From Povalibacter uvarum (lineage in GTDB: Bacteria > Pseudomonadota > Gammaproteobacteria > Steroidobacterales > Steroidobacteraceae), in NCBI RefSeq assembly GCF_014202975.1, contig NZ_JACHHZ010000004.1, positions 310,001 through 374,000 on the forward strand: 64,000 nt of DNA. Reading direction: 5' to 3'. The position numbers and the translations under genes are program-made. Below the pieces are notes generated by a model that worked only from the letters and a program-made list of their open reading frames with translations, was not told the origin of the DNA and ran no database searches. Every line of letters begins with the position of its first letter. The stretch's first letter is position 1. Positions 1 through 9,453 of the stretch are shown here, one piece after another.

Positions 1-282
1 CTGCCGCGAGCCCTGCAGGCTCACATGATCGTGCGCAGCGACCTGGAGTCTCTGACGGCCGCGATCGTCGCCGACATCGACCAGTTCGATGTCCTCAACC
101 GGCGACAGGAGCTCGCATTCGGGATGGCACGCACGCTGTTTCGATGGCAGGACCGCGGCATCCAGTTGTCACGGGCAATCAGCCGCATACGCCAGGAAAG
201 AAATGCAGGCCGCGGCGAACCCGCCGCGGTTCTCAAGACGTTCAGTACCTCCACGGCTTGTGAGATGAGAGAACCCCAATGA
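1..282 (+). CDS. C-terminal end of an unidentified protein (cut by window edge)
   Basis: Ninety-three codons are open from the first base to a TGA that overlaps the ATG of the next gene (ATGA), so this is the tail of a gene that begins outside the window. The visible part is basic and helical, with an R/W-rich stretch near residues 44-62 that resembles the last helix of some GT4 glycosyltransferases. That resemblance is weak and I do not assign a function. The overlap with the methyltransferase and the glycosyltransferases that follow suggests that it belongs to the same exopolysaccharide operon. Confidence 0.55.
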   Translation: MPRALQAHMIVRSDLESLTAAIVADIDQFDVLNRRQELAFGMARTLFRWQDRGIQLSRAISRIRQERNAGRGEPAAVLKTFSTSTACEMREPQ

Positions 283-1031
283 GTGCAGCGGAACGAATTG
301 CTCGCGAGCGCGACTTCCACAACCAGCGGTTCGTCGAGAACAACGCAACCCGGGAATCACCAACACGGCGGTTCTACGACGCAATCGCGTACGGCTTCGA
401 GGAGTTTCGCGCGCGAGTGACGCAGCTCAGTCGCGGCCATTGCGTGCTCGAATACGGTTGCGGCGATGAGATCATGGCCTTCGATCTCGCGCACACCGCC
501 CGCCAGGTCACGGGGATCGACATCTCCGACGTGGCGATCCAGCAGGCGCAGGCGGTTGCGAGCGAGCGGAACCTGCCGAACGTCAAGTTCGTCGTCGACA
601 ACGCTGAAGACATGCGCTTCGCCGATCGCAGCGTGGACGTCGTCATCGGCGCCGGGATCATTCACCACCTCGACATTCCCAAGTCGCTGCAGGAGCTGCG
701 CCGCGTCCTGCGGGATGGCGGCGTCGCGATCTTTGCCGAGCCGCTCGGCCACAATCCCGCGCTCAACTGGTTTCGCAACCGGACGCCCGAGCTGCGGACG
801 CCCGACGAGCATCCACTGCTGGTCCGCGATCTGCGTCAGATGACGCGCGCTTTCAAGTCTTCCCGCGTGACGTTCTTCGGTCTCATCTCGCCGGTGCTCG
901 GGCTGATGTCGCCGACGGTGAATCCGAAGAGCTGGGTGACGCAGTTCGTGTGGTCGCTCGATCGCGCCCTTTGCCGCATTCCGCTGCTGCGCCGGTACGC
1001 CTGGTACTGCTACTTCGAACTGAGAGCCTGA
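279..1031 (+). CDS. class I SAM-dependent methyltransferase
   Basis: This is a 250-residue protein of the Methyltransf_11 type. Motif I is visible as VLEYGCGDE (about residues 56-64), the acidic post-I loop as GIDIS (about 79-83), and the post-II segment as IIHHLD (about 133-138). It is expected to be cytoplasmic and to transfer a methyl group from S-adenosylmethionine. The substrate cannot be read from the sequence. Its position between glycosyltransferase genes in an exopolysaccharide locus suggests a sugar or lipid-linked glycan intermediate. The start ATG overlaps the stop of the previous gene by four bases, which is typical of translational coupling. The C-terminal 60 residues are basic and hydrophobic and may touch the membrane. 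Confidence 0.85.
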   Translation: MSAAERIARERDFHNQRFVENNATRESPTRRFYDAIAYGFEEFRARVTQLSRGHCVLEYGCGDEIMAFDLAHTARQVTGIDISDVAIQQAQAVASERNLPNVKFVVDNAEDMRFADRSVDVVIGAGIIHHLDIPKSLQELRRVLRDGGVAIFAEPLGHNPALNWFRNRTPELRTPDEHPLLVRDLRQMTRAFKSSRVTFFGLISPVLGLMSPTVNPKSWVTQFVWSLDRALCRIPLLRRYAWYCYFELRA

Positions 1032-1042
1032 TCCGCCTTGTC

Positions 1043-2305
1043 ATGAAAGTCCTTTTCGTTTCGACACTGTATGCACCCAACGAGCGCGGCGGCGCGGAGC
1101 GCACCGTGCGCATCGTCGCGGAAGCGCTCGTTGCAAACGGCCATCAGGCGACCGTCGTCAGTCTCTCGCCCGACGGCGTTGCGCGCGAAGGCGAGGTCAA
1201 CGGCGTTCGGACCTACTATGTGCCGCTTGCGAACCTCTTCTGGAAGCAATCGGAAGAGTCGCGCAACCCGATTGCGCGCATGGCCTGGCATGCTGTCGAT
1301 GCGTGGAATCCAATCATGGCTTCTCGTGTGCGTCGCATCCTCGAGCGCGAGAAACCCGATGTCGTACAGACCGGCAATCTGCAGGGATTCTCGGTGTCGC
1401 TCTGGCGAACTGTGCGCCAGATGAACATCCCGCTCGTGCAGATGCTGCATGACTACTACCTCGGTTGTCCGAAGTGCACGATGACGCAGGGACTCGAGAA
1501 TTGCGCGAAGCAGTGCGGTTCGTGCCACGTGTTCGCGACGCCGCGACGCATGAACTCGAATCTGCCGGCGGCGGTGATCAGCTTGAGTCGACGCATGCTG
1601 ACGCGGCTAGAGGACACCGGCTTGTTCGGGCAAGTCCCGAACAAGTTCATCATTCACGGCGCCAGCAACGCGCGCATCAACGCAACACCGCGTGCGAATC
1701 GAGCGCCCGGCAGTCCGATCGTCGTCGGCTATCTGGGCCGCATGGAGAAGGACACGAAGGGAATCGAGGTGCTGCTGGACGCGGCGAAGAAGCTGCCGGC
1801 GCACCAGGTTTCCGTATTGCTGGGCGGGAAGGGCGACGAGGCGTACATGACCGAGCTGCGAGCGGCCTATGCCGGCAGCAACGTCCAGTTCCTGGGCTTC
1901 GTCAGACCGGCAGAATTTCTCGAGCGCATCGACGTGCTCGTCGTTCCGTCGGTCTGGGAAGAGCCGCTCGGCCGCGTCATCTACGAGGCGTACGCCCAGG
2001 GCGTTCCGGCCATCGTCGCCGATGTGGGCGGCATGCCGGAGATCGTCGAAGCCGGACGCACTGGTTTCGTGTTCCGTTCACGCGACAGCGAAGACCTTGC
2101 GCGACACCTGCGAAGCCAGATCGACGCAGGGTGGCGCGGCGCCGACTTCTCCGCGGCCTGCGTGAGGAAGAGTGCGGAGTTCAGCATCGACCGCGTGTTC
2201 GCCGACTACATGAAAGTGTGGGAGACGGCGATTCGCACGCAGGGCGGTGCTCGCCACCAGGCGCTGAGCAATGACGCTTCGCGCGTGGAGTCGGTGTCAA
2301 CGTGA
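1043..2305 (+). CDS. GT4-type glycosyltransferase
   Basis: This 420-residue GT-B glycosyltransferase starts at the ATG of MKVLFVSTLYAPNERGG, 11 bases after the methyltransferase stop. A longer in-frame GTG at 950 would overlap the upstream gene by some 80 bases and is not needed. The N-terminal domain carries the GGAERT acceptor-side loop and a Cys cluster (CPKC...C...CGSC, about residues 140-165) seen in part of this family. The C-terminal donor domain has VVGYLGRMEKDTKG and the E-x7-E signature in EEPLGRVIYEAYAQG. It should add a sugar from a nucleotide donor to a lipid-linked repeat unit at the cytoplasmic face. The donor and linkage are unknown. The stop overlaps the next GTG start. Confidence 0.88.
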   Translation: MKVLFVSTLYAPNERGGAERTVRIVAEALVANGHQATVVSLSPDGVAREGEVNGVRTYYVPLANLFWKQSEESRNPIARMAWHAVDAWNPIMASRVRRILEREKPDVVQTGNLQGFSVSLWRTVRQMNIPLVQMLHDYYLGCPKCTMTQGLENCAKQCGSCHVFATPRRMNSNLPAAVISLSRRMLTRLEDTGLFGQVPNKFIIHGASNARINATPRANRAPGSPIVVGYLGRMEKDTKGIEVLLDAAKKLPAHQVSVLLGGKGDEAYMTELRAAYAGSNVQFLGFVRPAEFLERIDVLVVPSVWEEPLGRVIYEAYAQGVPAIVADVGGMPEIVEAGRTGFVFRSRDSEDLARHLRSQIDAGWRGADFSAACVRKSAEFSIDRVFADYMKVWETAIRTQGGARHQALSNDASRVESVST

Positions 2306-4317
2306 AAGTCTTCTATCACCAGGCGGAAGGCGGCAACGTCGGCGACGATCTGAACGCCGTGCTGTGGCGACGGCTGTTGCCCGATCTCGAACGCCTCGAC
2401 AGCGCGCAGTGGCTCGTCGGCATCGGGACGATTCTCGATGAGCGGCTCAACAAACTCGAAGGCCGTCGTGTCGTCATGGGGTCCGGACTGCGGCCGGGCC
2501 GACGGTTACCGCAGTTCACCGGAGATCTGCGATTCGCCGCTGTCCGGGGAACGTTGACCGCCGACCGGATCGGGTTGAGCGACGAGGTCGCACTGGGCGA
2601 TCCCGGCTTCCTCGTCGGCAGGATCTACAAGCCCTCGGCATATCCCACGAGCGATCGTGTCGCGTTGATCCCGCACGTGTACTCCGAGCGTTGGTCGCGG
2701 ATCTCCGACGTGGCGCGCGATGCCGGATTCGAGGTCATCAGTCCCACGCTGCCTTGGGAACAGTTTCTGGGTCAACTTGCTGCCTGTTCACGCGTCTACT
2801 GCGAGTCGCTGCACGCGGCGATTTTCGCGGAAGCGTTGCGCATACCGTGGGCACGCGTGCGTATCAGCTCGCACTACTACGAAGGCGAGGGTGTCGCGGA
2901 CTTCAAGTGGCGTGATGCATTCTCGATCGTCGGCGCGTCGACCGAATCGGCGATCACCCAGACGCTCATTCCGGTCAGGCGCTCGTGGATGCGTCCGGCA
3001 CAGGCGATCGCCGAACGGCGCCTGGTGAGGGCGCTGCGCCAGCAAAGGGACGATGCCATCTTCAGGCTTGCCGACGCCAGCCGACTGGAAGAGCGTCTCG
3101 AGAAGCTGCAAGCGCGCGTGCGTGATCTGCGCGATGTTCAACAGGTGACGCGATGGCCGCCCATGCCGGCTGTGAGCCAGCCTCAGGAGCCTTCTCCGGC
3201 AGTCCTGATCTTCCCCAAGGACAACGGCAATCCATTCGTGAGTCGCTTCTCCGACGCGCTCGAGCGAACCGGCGCCGCTGTGGACGATTTCAGCTATGGC
3301 CGTGCGATGGCGGGACGCTATGACGTGCTGCACCTGCACTGGCCGGATTCCCACCTGACCAGCAAGTCGTTCGCGGGCTCGCTGTTCAAACACGCGCGGC
3401 TCGCTGCGTTGATCACGCTGCTGCGTCGCCGAGGCACGCGCATCGTGTGGATGATGCACAACCTCAAGCCACACGATCGCAATCATTGGTTCTCGGCGCG
3501 GCTCTTCCCGATGTGGTTTCCCAAGGCATGCACGCATGTGATCGCGCTCACGACGAACGGACTGCAGGCCGCGAAGTCACTCTATCCGGCTATCGGGAAA
3601 AAGCAGGCCACGATCATTCCGCACGGACACTATCGCGGTGCCTACGGCGAACCGCCTTCGCGCGTGGCCGCCCGCACGCAGCTCGGGCTGTCGCAGGGAC
3701 GATTCACATATCTCTTCTTCGGCAACGTTCGTCGCTACAAGAACGTCCCCGGGCTGATCGAAGCCTTTCGCGGGATAAATGACGACGACGTACAGCTCGT
3801 GATCGCCGGGCAGCCGGGACACGGCATCGATACGGAGGCACTGTCGCAAATGTGCGCCGCGGATCCACGGATCCATTTGCGCCTCGAATTCATTCCGGAT
3901 GAGGCGGTGCCGACCTATTTCGGCGCTGCGGATGCGGTCGTCCTGCCCTTCGACAGCATTCTCAACTCGGGCAGCGTGCTGCTCGCGCTCTCATTCAATC
4001 GGGTGGCACTCGCACCGCGCCTGGGTGCGCTGCCGGAGATCGAATCGAAGGTCGGGTCGCAGTGGCTGCGGCTGTACGAGGGGTCGCTGACGACAGCGAT
4101 GCTGCAGGAGCTTCGCACCGCGAATCCGCCGGAGCATGCCGAAGCCGATCTGACGGCCTTCGACTGGAACTCGATCGCCGACCGGACGTTGGAGCTGTAC
4201 CGACGCGACGTCGGCGAAATCACGCCGGGCGCCGCGTCCACCCTTGATGCGGGCCAATTGGGGGCGAGCGAGGATGCCGAATATGAAAGACCGGAGAATG
4301 AATACTCCAAGACGTAA
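2302..4317 (+). CDS. fusion of polysaccharide pyruvyl-transferase-like and glycosyltransferase domains
   Basis: This 671-residue protein appears to be two enzymes joined. Residues 1 to about 225 look like the ExoV/polysaccharide pyruvyl transferase family: GGNVGDDLNAVLW at the N terminus, GDPGFLVG near 99-106, and the conserved ESLHAAIFAEAL at 168-179. A charged helical linker (about 235-282, likely coiled coil) follows. From about 300 the protein resembles a GT-B glycosyltransferase (HLHWPDSH, then FFGNVRRYKNVPGLIEAF and VLPFDSILNSGS). The start is a GTG overlapping the previous stop by four bases. Known ExoV-like enzymes add pyruvate ketals from phosphoenolpyruvate. That this one does both reactions is inference. 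It may set a pyruvylated terminal sugar on the local exopolysaccharide. Confidence 0.8.
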   Translation: MKVFYHQAEGGNVGDDLNAVLWRRLLPDLERLDSAQWLVGIGTILDERLNKLEGRRVVMGSGLRPGRRLPQFTGDLRFAAVRGTLTADRIGLSDEVALGDPGFLVGRIYKPSAYPTSDRVALIPHVYSERWSRISDVARDAGFEVISPTLPWEQFLGQLAACSRVYCESLHAAIFAEALRIPWARVRISSHYYEGEGVADFKWRDAFSIVGASTESAITQTLIPVRRSWMRPAQAIAERRLVRALRQQRDDAIFRLADASRLEERLEKLQARVRDLRDVQQVTRWPPMPAVSQPQEPSPAVLIFPKDNGNPFVSRFSDALERTGAAVDDFSYGRAMAGRYDVLHLHWPDSHLTSKSFAGSLFKHARLAALITLLRRRGTRIVWMMHNLKPHDRNHWFSARLFPMWFPKACTHVIALTTNGLQAAKSLYPAIGKKQATIIPHGHYRGAYGEPPSRVAARTQLGLSQGRFTYLFFGNVRRYKNVPGLIEAFRGINDDDVQLVIAGQPGHGIDTEALSQMCAADPRIHLRLEFIPDEAVPTYFGAADAVVLPFDSILNSGSVLLALSFNRVALAPRLGALPEIESKVGSQWLRLYEGSLTTAMLQELRTANPPEHAEADLTAFDWNSIADRTLELYRRDVGEITPGAASTLDAGQLGASEDAEYERPENEYSKT

Positions 4318-5557
4318 ACATGTCAGGGCTCGCTCAGGCCCCGCCTGCGCGATATGTATTCCCGCGTTGCTCGCAGCGGCCAGCGCGAGCGCGGCGAACT
4401 CTCCGGACGCCGCCGATCCTATCCAGTTCTTCGTCATGGACCGCTACATGTACGACGACAACCTGTTCCGCGTGCCCGACGGATTGCTCGAGAGCGATCC
4501 GGCCATCGCGCGTCCGCAGAGTCTCGAGGACTACGTGAATCGCGCGTCAGCCGGCCTGCGGCTGCGTCTGGATGCGTCGAGGCAGGTCTTTCACGCCGAT
4601 GTGCGCATCGACGATGTGCGCTACGACCGCAACGACGATCTGAACTACACCGGCGGCAGCGCCGATCTGCTCTGGAACTTCGAAGTCGGCTCGAACTGGT
4701 CGGGCAAGCTGTTCGGACAGTACGACAAGCAGCAGGCGAGTCTCGCGAACTACCGCTTCTTCCAGAAGGACATCGTCGATGTTGCCGCGTATGGCGGCGA
4801 GGTGCGCTACAAGATCGGCTCTCGCTGGCGCATCATGGGTGGCATTGCCGCGGCCGACACTGATCACAGCGCTGATCTGCGTCAGACCGAGAACTTCGAG
4901 AGCACGACGTCACGCGGCGCTATCGAGTACGAAACGCCCGCGGGATCCGTATTCGCGCTCGATTATCGGTTTACCGAGGCGGATTTTCCTGTCGCCGAGT
5001 CGCTGGCCGGTGCGCCTCGCGGATATGAGGAAAGCGAGCCTGGCATTCGGATCGAGTACGCGTACTCGGTGAAGACGCAGTTCTACGGTCACCTGGGCTA
5101 CGTCGATCGCGACTACGATGATCCGCTCTCGGGCGACTACTCGGGCGAGGTCTGGGACGTGCGGATGCTGTGGGAGCCTCGCAGCAAGCTCACCTTCGAT
5201 CTAAAGGCCTGGCACAAGCTCAAGGCCTATGCGGACGCAGAGTCGGACTACTACGAAGGCGATGGCGTGAGCATCGGGCCGACGTGGGAAGCGACCACTA
5301 AGCTCAAGCTTGCGGCGGAGTTCAGCTACGAGAAGCAGGACTATCTCGGCAGCGCCCTGTTCCTCGGGCCGATCGTCGATCCGATCGAGTCGGGCCGCGA
5401 AGACGAGGTGAAAGGCGCGCAGTTCAGTCTCGACTACACGCCGCGCGACCTCATCAGTTTCGGTCTCGCATATCGATGGGTGGATCGCGAATCGAACCGT
5501 GATTTCCGCGGCTATGACGCCAACATGGCGAGCGCGCAGATCAAGCTGACGTTCTGA
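4283..5557 (+). CDS. epsL: EpsL-like outer-membrane beta-barrel of an exopolysaccharide operon
   Basis: This protein of about 424 residues has a basic N terminus, a hydrophobic segment ending in AAASASAA (likely signal peptide), and then alternating amphipathic strands rich in Tyr, Trp, Arg and Asp down to a C-terminal KLTF, the usual last strand of an outer-membrane barrel. Pattern and context match the EpsL family associated with exosortase-B-type EPS loci, where it is thought to export polysaccharide. The start is uncertain. ATGs at 4244, 4274, 4283 and 4298 all lie inside the end of the previous gene, and 4283 was chosen because GAGG lies about 11 bases upstream. No exosortase gene lies in this window. 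It would have to be further left. Confidence 0.78.
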   Translation: MKDRRMNTPRRKHVRARSGPACAICIPALLAAASASAANSPDAADPIQFFVMDRYMYDDNLFRVPDGLLESDPAIARPQSLEDYVNRASAGLRLRLDASRQVFHADVRIDDVRYDRNDDLNYTGGSADLLWNFEVGSNWSGKLFGQYDKQQASLANYRFFQKDIVDVAAYGGEVRYKIGSRWRIMGGIAAADTDHSADLRQTENFESTTSRGAIEYETPAGSVFALDYRFTEADFPVAESLAGAPRGYEESEPGIRIEYAYSVKTQFYGHLGYVDRDYDDPLSGDYSGEVWDVRMLWEPRSKLTFDLKAWHKLKAYADAESDYYEGDGVSIGPTWEATTKLKLAAEFSYEKQDYLGSALFLGPIVDPIESGREDEVKGAQFSLDYTPRDLISFGLAYRWVDRESNRDFRGYDANMASAQIKLTF

Positions 5558-7708
5558 TCAGCTGCTGACCGCTTCGACCTGCGGCAACGACGCGAGCTGT
5601 TCGAGCAGCTCGCGATCGGCAGCCACTTCGATGCGCTCTGGCGCACTCAGCCAGCTCAGCGCTTCGCGCAGGCTTTGCGCCTGCATCACCTTTGCCCTGG
5701 CAGTCAGTCGGTGTGCGTTCGGGTGACCGCGTGAGTCGGCCGGACGTGCGAGGTTGTTTGCAACCTGGGCATGCCGGGCTTGCGGGTGACGCGCGAGATA
5801 GCGCAACCCGTCGGCAGGCATCGGTTCGGAGTTGTGCACGATCTCGTCGCGCCGTCGCACGAGATCGGGTGTCGCGCGCTCTTCCGGAATTCTCAGCAAG
5901 CCCACGTTCGAGAGCCATTGGCCGAGTCGCACGCTGCCGCTCGCCTTCGACAGTGGGATGGCGAGTACGAGTCCCGCGACTGTCGGGGAAAGCCAGGCCA
6001 GAAGCTCCGGCGACAGCAGGAATGCCGTGATGCCGAGCAGGACGCCGATCACCATGTGTTTCCAGTGAAAGTGGGCTGATTCACGCCACGAGATCACTTC
6101 GGCCTGGCGGCGTTGCGCCACCCATTCGGAATCCCGGCCCGTGAGGATGCTGAACACGTGCTCGGTCTGGATGAGCATCATCACCGGGGCATAGAGTGCC
6201 GACACGGCAAGCTCGACGATGACGCTGATCGGCAAGCCGATGATGCCGCCGGTATTGCGGCGTACGCGATTGGTCAGCATCGCCCGCACGAAGCCGATCG
6301 CCTTCGGCGTGAGCAGCACGATCATGCTGAACAGGAACAGCAGCATCATTCGCCGTGCATCGAACACGGGCCAGTCGGGGAAGAGCTGGAACGTGCGACT
6401 GAAATATTCGGGCCGGATCAGTGTCGCCTGCAATGTCAGTGCGAAGCCGATCAGGATCAGCATCAGCCACAGCGGGGAAGCGAGATAGCTCATGATGCCG
6501 ACGGTCATGTGCAACCGGCTCGTCAAGCTCAGGCCCTTCGAGCCAATGAGCTTCAGATGCTGCAGATTGCCTTGCGCCCAGCGGCGATCACGCACTGCGA
6601 TGTCCGTGAGCGACGGCGGGCCTTCTTCCCAGGAGCCTGGGAGGTCGGCTGCGAGCTGAACTTTCCAGCCGGCGCGCCGGATGTACGCAGCTTCGACGAA
6701 GTCGTGCGACAGCACGAACCCGCCGAAAGGCTTCTTGCCTGGCAGCTGCGGCAGTCCGCACGCTTCCGCGAATGCGCGTACGCGAATGATGGCGTTGTGG
6801 CCCCAATAATTGCCGTCGTCGCCGGACCATGCCGCCATGCCGCGCGCGATGACGCCGCCATACAGGCGACTCGCGAACTGCTGCATGCGGGCGAAGAAGC
6901 TCAGCTGTCCGATGAGCGCCGGCACCGTTTGCAGGATGCCGAGACGCGGTTCCGCCTGCATGCGCTCGACGAGCGTGACGAGCGTCGACGCGCTCATCAG
7001 GCTGTCCGCGTCGAGGACGATCATGTAGTCGTAGTGGCCGCCCCAGCGCTTCACGAAATCTTCGACGTTGCCTACTTTGCGGCCGACGTTGTGCCAGCGA
7101 CGGCGATAACGCACGGGCATCACGCCAGCAAGCGCATTGCGCAGCCGATCGGCGGCCAGTGTCTCCGCGATCCAGGCATCGGCATTCGTGGAATCGGAAA
7201 CGATCGCGATCTCGAAGTAGCGGGCCGCGTCGATGGAGACGAGTTCCTCCGCCATTGCCTGCAGCGCCGCGGTCGTGCGCAACGGATCTTCGTTGTAGAC
7301 CGGCATGACGAGTGCGGTGCGGCTGCCGTCGGCGGGCGCCGAGGGGAAGCGCAGACGCGGCGTCAGGAGACCACACAGCGCTGAAGCCGCCGAGAAGGCG
7401 ATCCACGTCAGCGTGACGCTGAAGAAGACCATCATCACGGCCTGCAGGTTCGTCATGTTGCCGAAGCCGACGATCGCGATCATTTCCCAGATGCCGTAGC
7501 CCGCGATGCCGACCGTCGCTCCGAGCGCGATCAGCCGGGCGAACCAGGTCACGGGTTTCTGGGGATCGACGCGATCGACCGCGGGCGCGCGCGAGCGGTC
7601 CTGCACCGGCATTTCGAGCGGTGCATCGGCGGGCATCGCGCCGGACGTAGACGGGGATTTCGCTGCGTCGACGGTCGGATGCGAGGGCGGGTTCAGCTGC
7701 CCGTCCAT
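5558..7708 (-). CDS. opgH: glucans biosynthesis glucosyltransferase OpgH (MdoH)
   Basis: This 716-residue inner-membrane protein has two N-terminal membrane segments (about residues 52-115), a cytosolic GT2 glucosyltransferase domain and a block of C-terminal membrane segments. The catalytic signatures are visible: VLDADSLM (DxD) and RDRRWAQGN (the Q/RxxRW motif). It polymerises the beta-1,2 glucan backbone of osmoregulated periplasmic glucans from UDP-glucose and extrudes it. It is shorter than the E. coli protein (about 850 residues) and closer to xanthomonad HrpM in size. Its start overlaps the end of opgG by 16 bases, the same order and coupling as E. coli mdoGH. Its stop codon abuts the stop of the convergent epsL gene with no gap, so there is no room for a separate terminator. 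Confidence 0.95.
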   Translation of the reverse strand: MDGQLNPPSHPTVDAAKSPSTSGAMPADAPLEMPVQDRSRAPAVDRVDPQKPVTWFARLIALGATVGIAGYGIWEMIAIVGFGNMTNLQAVMMVFFSVTLTWIAFSAASALCGLLTPRLRFPSAPADGSRTALVMPVYNEDPLRTTAALQAMAEELVSIDAARYFEIAIVSDSTNADAWIAETLAADRLRNALAGVMPVRYRRRWHNVGRKVGNVEDFVKRWGGHYDYMIVLDADSLMSASTLVTLVERMQAEPRLGILQTVPALIGQLSFFARMQQFASRLYGGVIARGMAAWSGDDGNYWGHNAIIRVRAFAEACGLPQLPGKKPFGGFVLSHDFVEAAYIRRAGWKVQLAADLPGSWEEGPPSLTDIAVRDRRWAQGNLQHLKLIGSKGLSLTSRLHMTVGIMSYLASPLWLMLILIGFALTLQATLIRPEYFSRTFQLFPDWPVFDARRMMLLFLFSMIVLLTPKAIGFVRAMLTNRVRRNTGGIIGLPISVIVELAVSALYAPVMMLIQTEHVFSILTGRDSEWVAQRRQAEVISWRESAHFHWKHMVIGVLLGITAFLLSPELLAWLSPTVAGLVLAIPLSKASGSVRLGQWLSNVGLLRIPEERATPDLVRRRDEIVHNSEPMPADGLRYLARHPQARHAQVANNLARPADSRGHPNAHRLTARAKVMQAQSLREALSWLSAPERIEVAADRELLEQLASLPQVEAVSS

Positions 7709-9216
7709 CGGTAGAGCCAGGTTTCGGTCACGGGACGATTGCCCTTCAGCAGGCGCAGGCGCAGTTCCGCCACCGTCGCATCGCCCGGTGCGAGCTCGAA
7801 GCTCACGCGCACGCCGCGGGTGGAGGGGTTGGCCTGCAGGTTCATGTTGCTGATCTTACCCGCCGAGGTATGGGCTTCAATCTTCAATTCATTCACCGTC
7901 GAGCGCACCGCGCCATCGAAATCGACGACGAAGAGTCGGCGTTTGCCGTCGAAACTCGGCCCGGAACGTGTCACCGAGGCCCGGCCCATGGCGGGGAGGA
8001 TGCGCGGGCGCTCGCTCCAGCGGATGCGATAGGAGGTCGACCAGGGCTTGCCGGCAGGAATCGGGTCCTTGGGGCGCCAGAAGGCGATGACGTTGTCGTT
8101 CGTCTCGGTGTCCGTGGGGATCTCTATGAGCGAGACGGCGCCCGGTCCCCAGGCGCTCGTCGGCTCGATCCAGGCGCTCGGGCGCTCCTCGTAATGCGCT
8201 TCGAGATCCTGGTAGTCCGTATAACGCCGCGAGCGCTGCACGAGACCGAATCCCTTGGGCGGCATCGCGGTGAAGCTCGATACCTGCAGCTGCTTCGGAT
8301 TCGCGAGCGGACGCCATATCTGCTCGCCGCTGTCGCTCACGATCTGCAGACCGTCGGAATCGTGTACTTCGTCGCGGAAATCGTCGACGCGGGAACGATC
8401 TGACTCGTCGAAATAGAACATCGACGTGAGCGGCGCGATACCGACGCTTTCGAGCGTCGTGCGCGGGTACAGCGTCAGGTTGACGTCCATGACGGTTTCG
8501 GTACCCGGCACGATCGAGAAGCGATAAGCGCCTGTGGTCGATGCGCTCTCCAGCAGCGCATGGACGACGATACCGGCGGCATTGGCGGAAGGCCGCTCGA
8601 TCCAGAAGTGCGTGAATTCGGGAAACTCTTCGCCCGTTGCGCTCGCCGTCTTCAACGCGAGTCCGCGCGCCGACAGACCGTAGAGCGTGCCGCGACTGAC
8701 AGCCCTGAAATACGTCGCGCCCTGGAAGACCAGGAACTCATCCCACGTCGAGCGGGAGTTGATGAGGCCCCGCAAACGGAATCCCGACAACGGCAGCGAC
8801 AGGCCCGCCAGCGGTTTTGCGACGGAAGGTCCGAGGATGAACGTGTCCGCGCCCGGGCGCAGATCGCGTGCGACGCCGCCTTCGACGATCGAGACGGTTA
8901 CCGGGCTCTGAAACAGGTTGCCGGCGGGCAGCAACTCGACGCGTGTCGGCACCTGCGCGTTGCGCCAGATCGCCGCTTCGGGATTGGTGCGGATATCCCG
9001 GTACTGGTCGTAGCTGATCTGGCGCAGCGGAGAAGCGCTGTCGATCCGGTTCTGCGGGCGGGGTGTGTTCGAAAGACGGCTCGCCAGCTGTGTTACGGTT
9101 GTGCTGCTGAAAGGGTAGCGGTCGGCCGCTTTGTTCGCCGGTTCCTGTCGCGTTGCTGCGACGACGGCGAAGCTGACAGCGGCGACGACCAGGAGTGCGG
9201 TGGCGGCCCGATACAT
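7693..9216 (-). CDS. opgG: periplasmic glucan biosynthesis protein OpgG (MdoG)
   Basis: This OPG-family protein of about 507 residues begins with a hydrophobic segment (about residues 4-20) that acts as signal peptide or anchor, followed by the all-beta OpgG fold. YDQYRDIR and the ERPSAWIEP segment are recognisable family features. It works in the periplasm on the glucan made by OpgH, probably in branching or release. The reading frame continues upstream through ATGs at 9291 and 9345. I prefer 9216 because it places the hydrophobic segment at the N terminus, but the longer forms would give a cytoplasmic extension in front of an uncleaved anchor. The first gene of the opgGH pair, it overlaps opgH by 16 bases. 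Confidence 0.9.
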   Translation of the reverse strand: MYRAATALLVVAAVSFAVVAATRQEPANKAADRYPFSSTTVTQLASRLSNTPRPQNRIDSASPLRQISYDQYRDIRTNPEAAIWRNAQVPTRVELLPAGNLFQSPVTVSIVEGGVARDLRPGADTFILGPSVAKPLAGLSLPLSGFRLRGLINSRSTWDEFLVFQGATYFRAVSRGTLYGLSARGLALKTASATGEEFPEFTHFWIERPSANAAGIVVHALLESASTTGAYRFSIVPGTETVMDVNLTLYPRTTLESVGIAPLTSMFYFDESDRSRVDDFRDEVHDSDGLQIVSDSGEQIWRPLANPKQLQVSSFTAMPPKGFGLVQRSRRYTDYQDLEAHYEERPSAWIEPTSAWGPGAVSLIEIPTDTETNDNVIAFWRPKDPIPAGKPWSTSYRIRWSERPRILPAMGRASVTRSGPSFDGKRRLFVVDFDGAVRSTVNELKIEAHTSAGKISNMNLQANPSTRGVRVSFELAPGDATVAELRLRLLKGNRPVTETWLYRWTGS

Positions 9217-9453
9217 TTGCTCTTGCTTGTCGAAGGTACCGGGCGGCCCGGCGGATCGGTTGGGATCAGGAATGGACGAACGGTCATCCATCTGACGGAA
9301 CGCATGGTACCGGATATTGGTTTCGCGATCAGGGGCTTCTGGCAACCTTGCCCCATCCCTGGCACCCCCATTCCCCCTTTACGTATTCGTGTCTGCGGTC
9401 AGGCCCGCTATTAAGTGACGTCTGTCGCAGCGTATTGCCCCGGAGGATGATTC

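Noticed and set aside
6113-7384. 423-codon plus-strand open frame opposite opgH
   Set aside because: opgH has DxD and RRWAQGN motifs; the antisense translation is His/Arg-rich with no domain.
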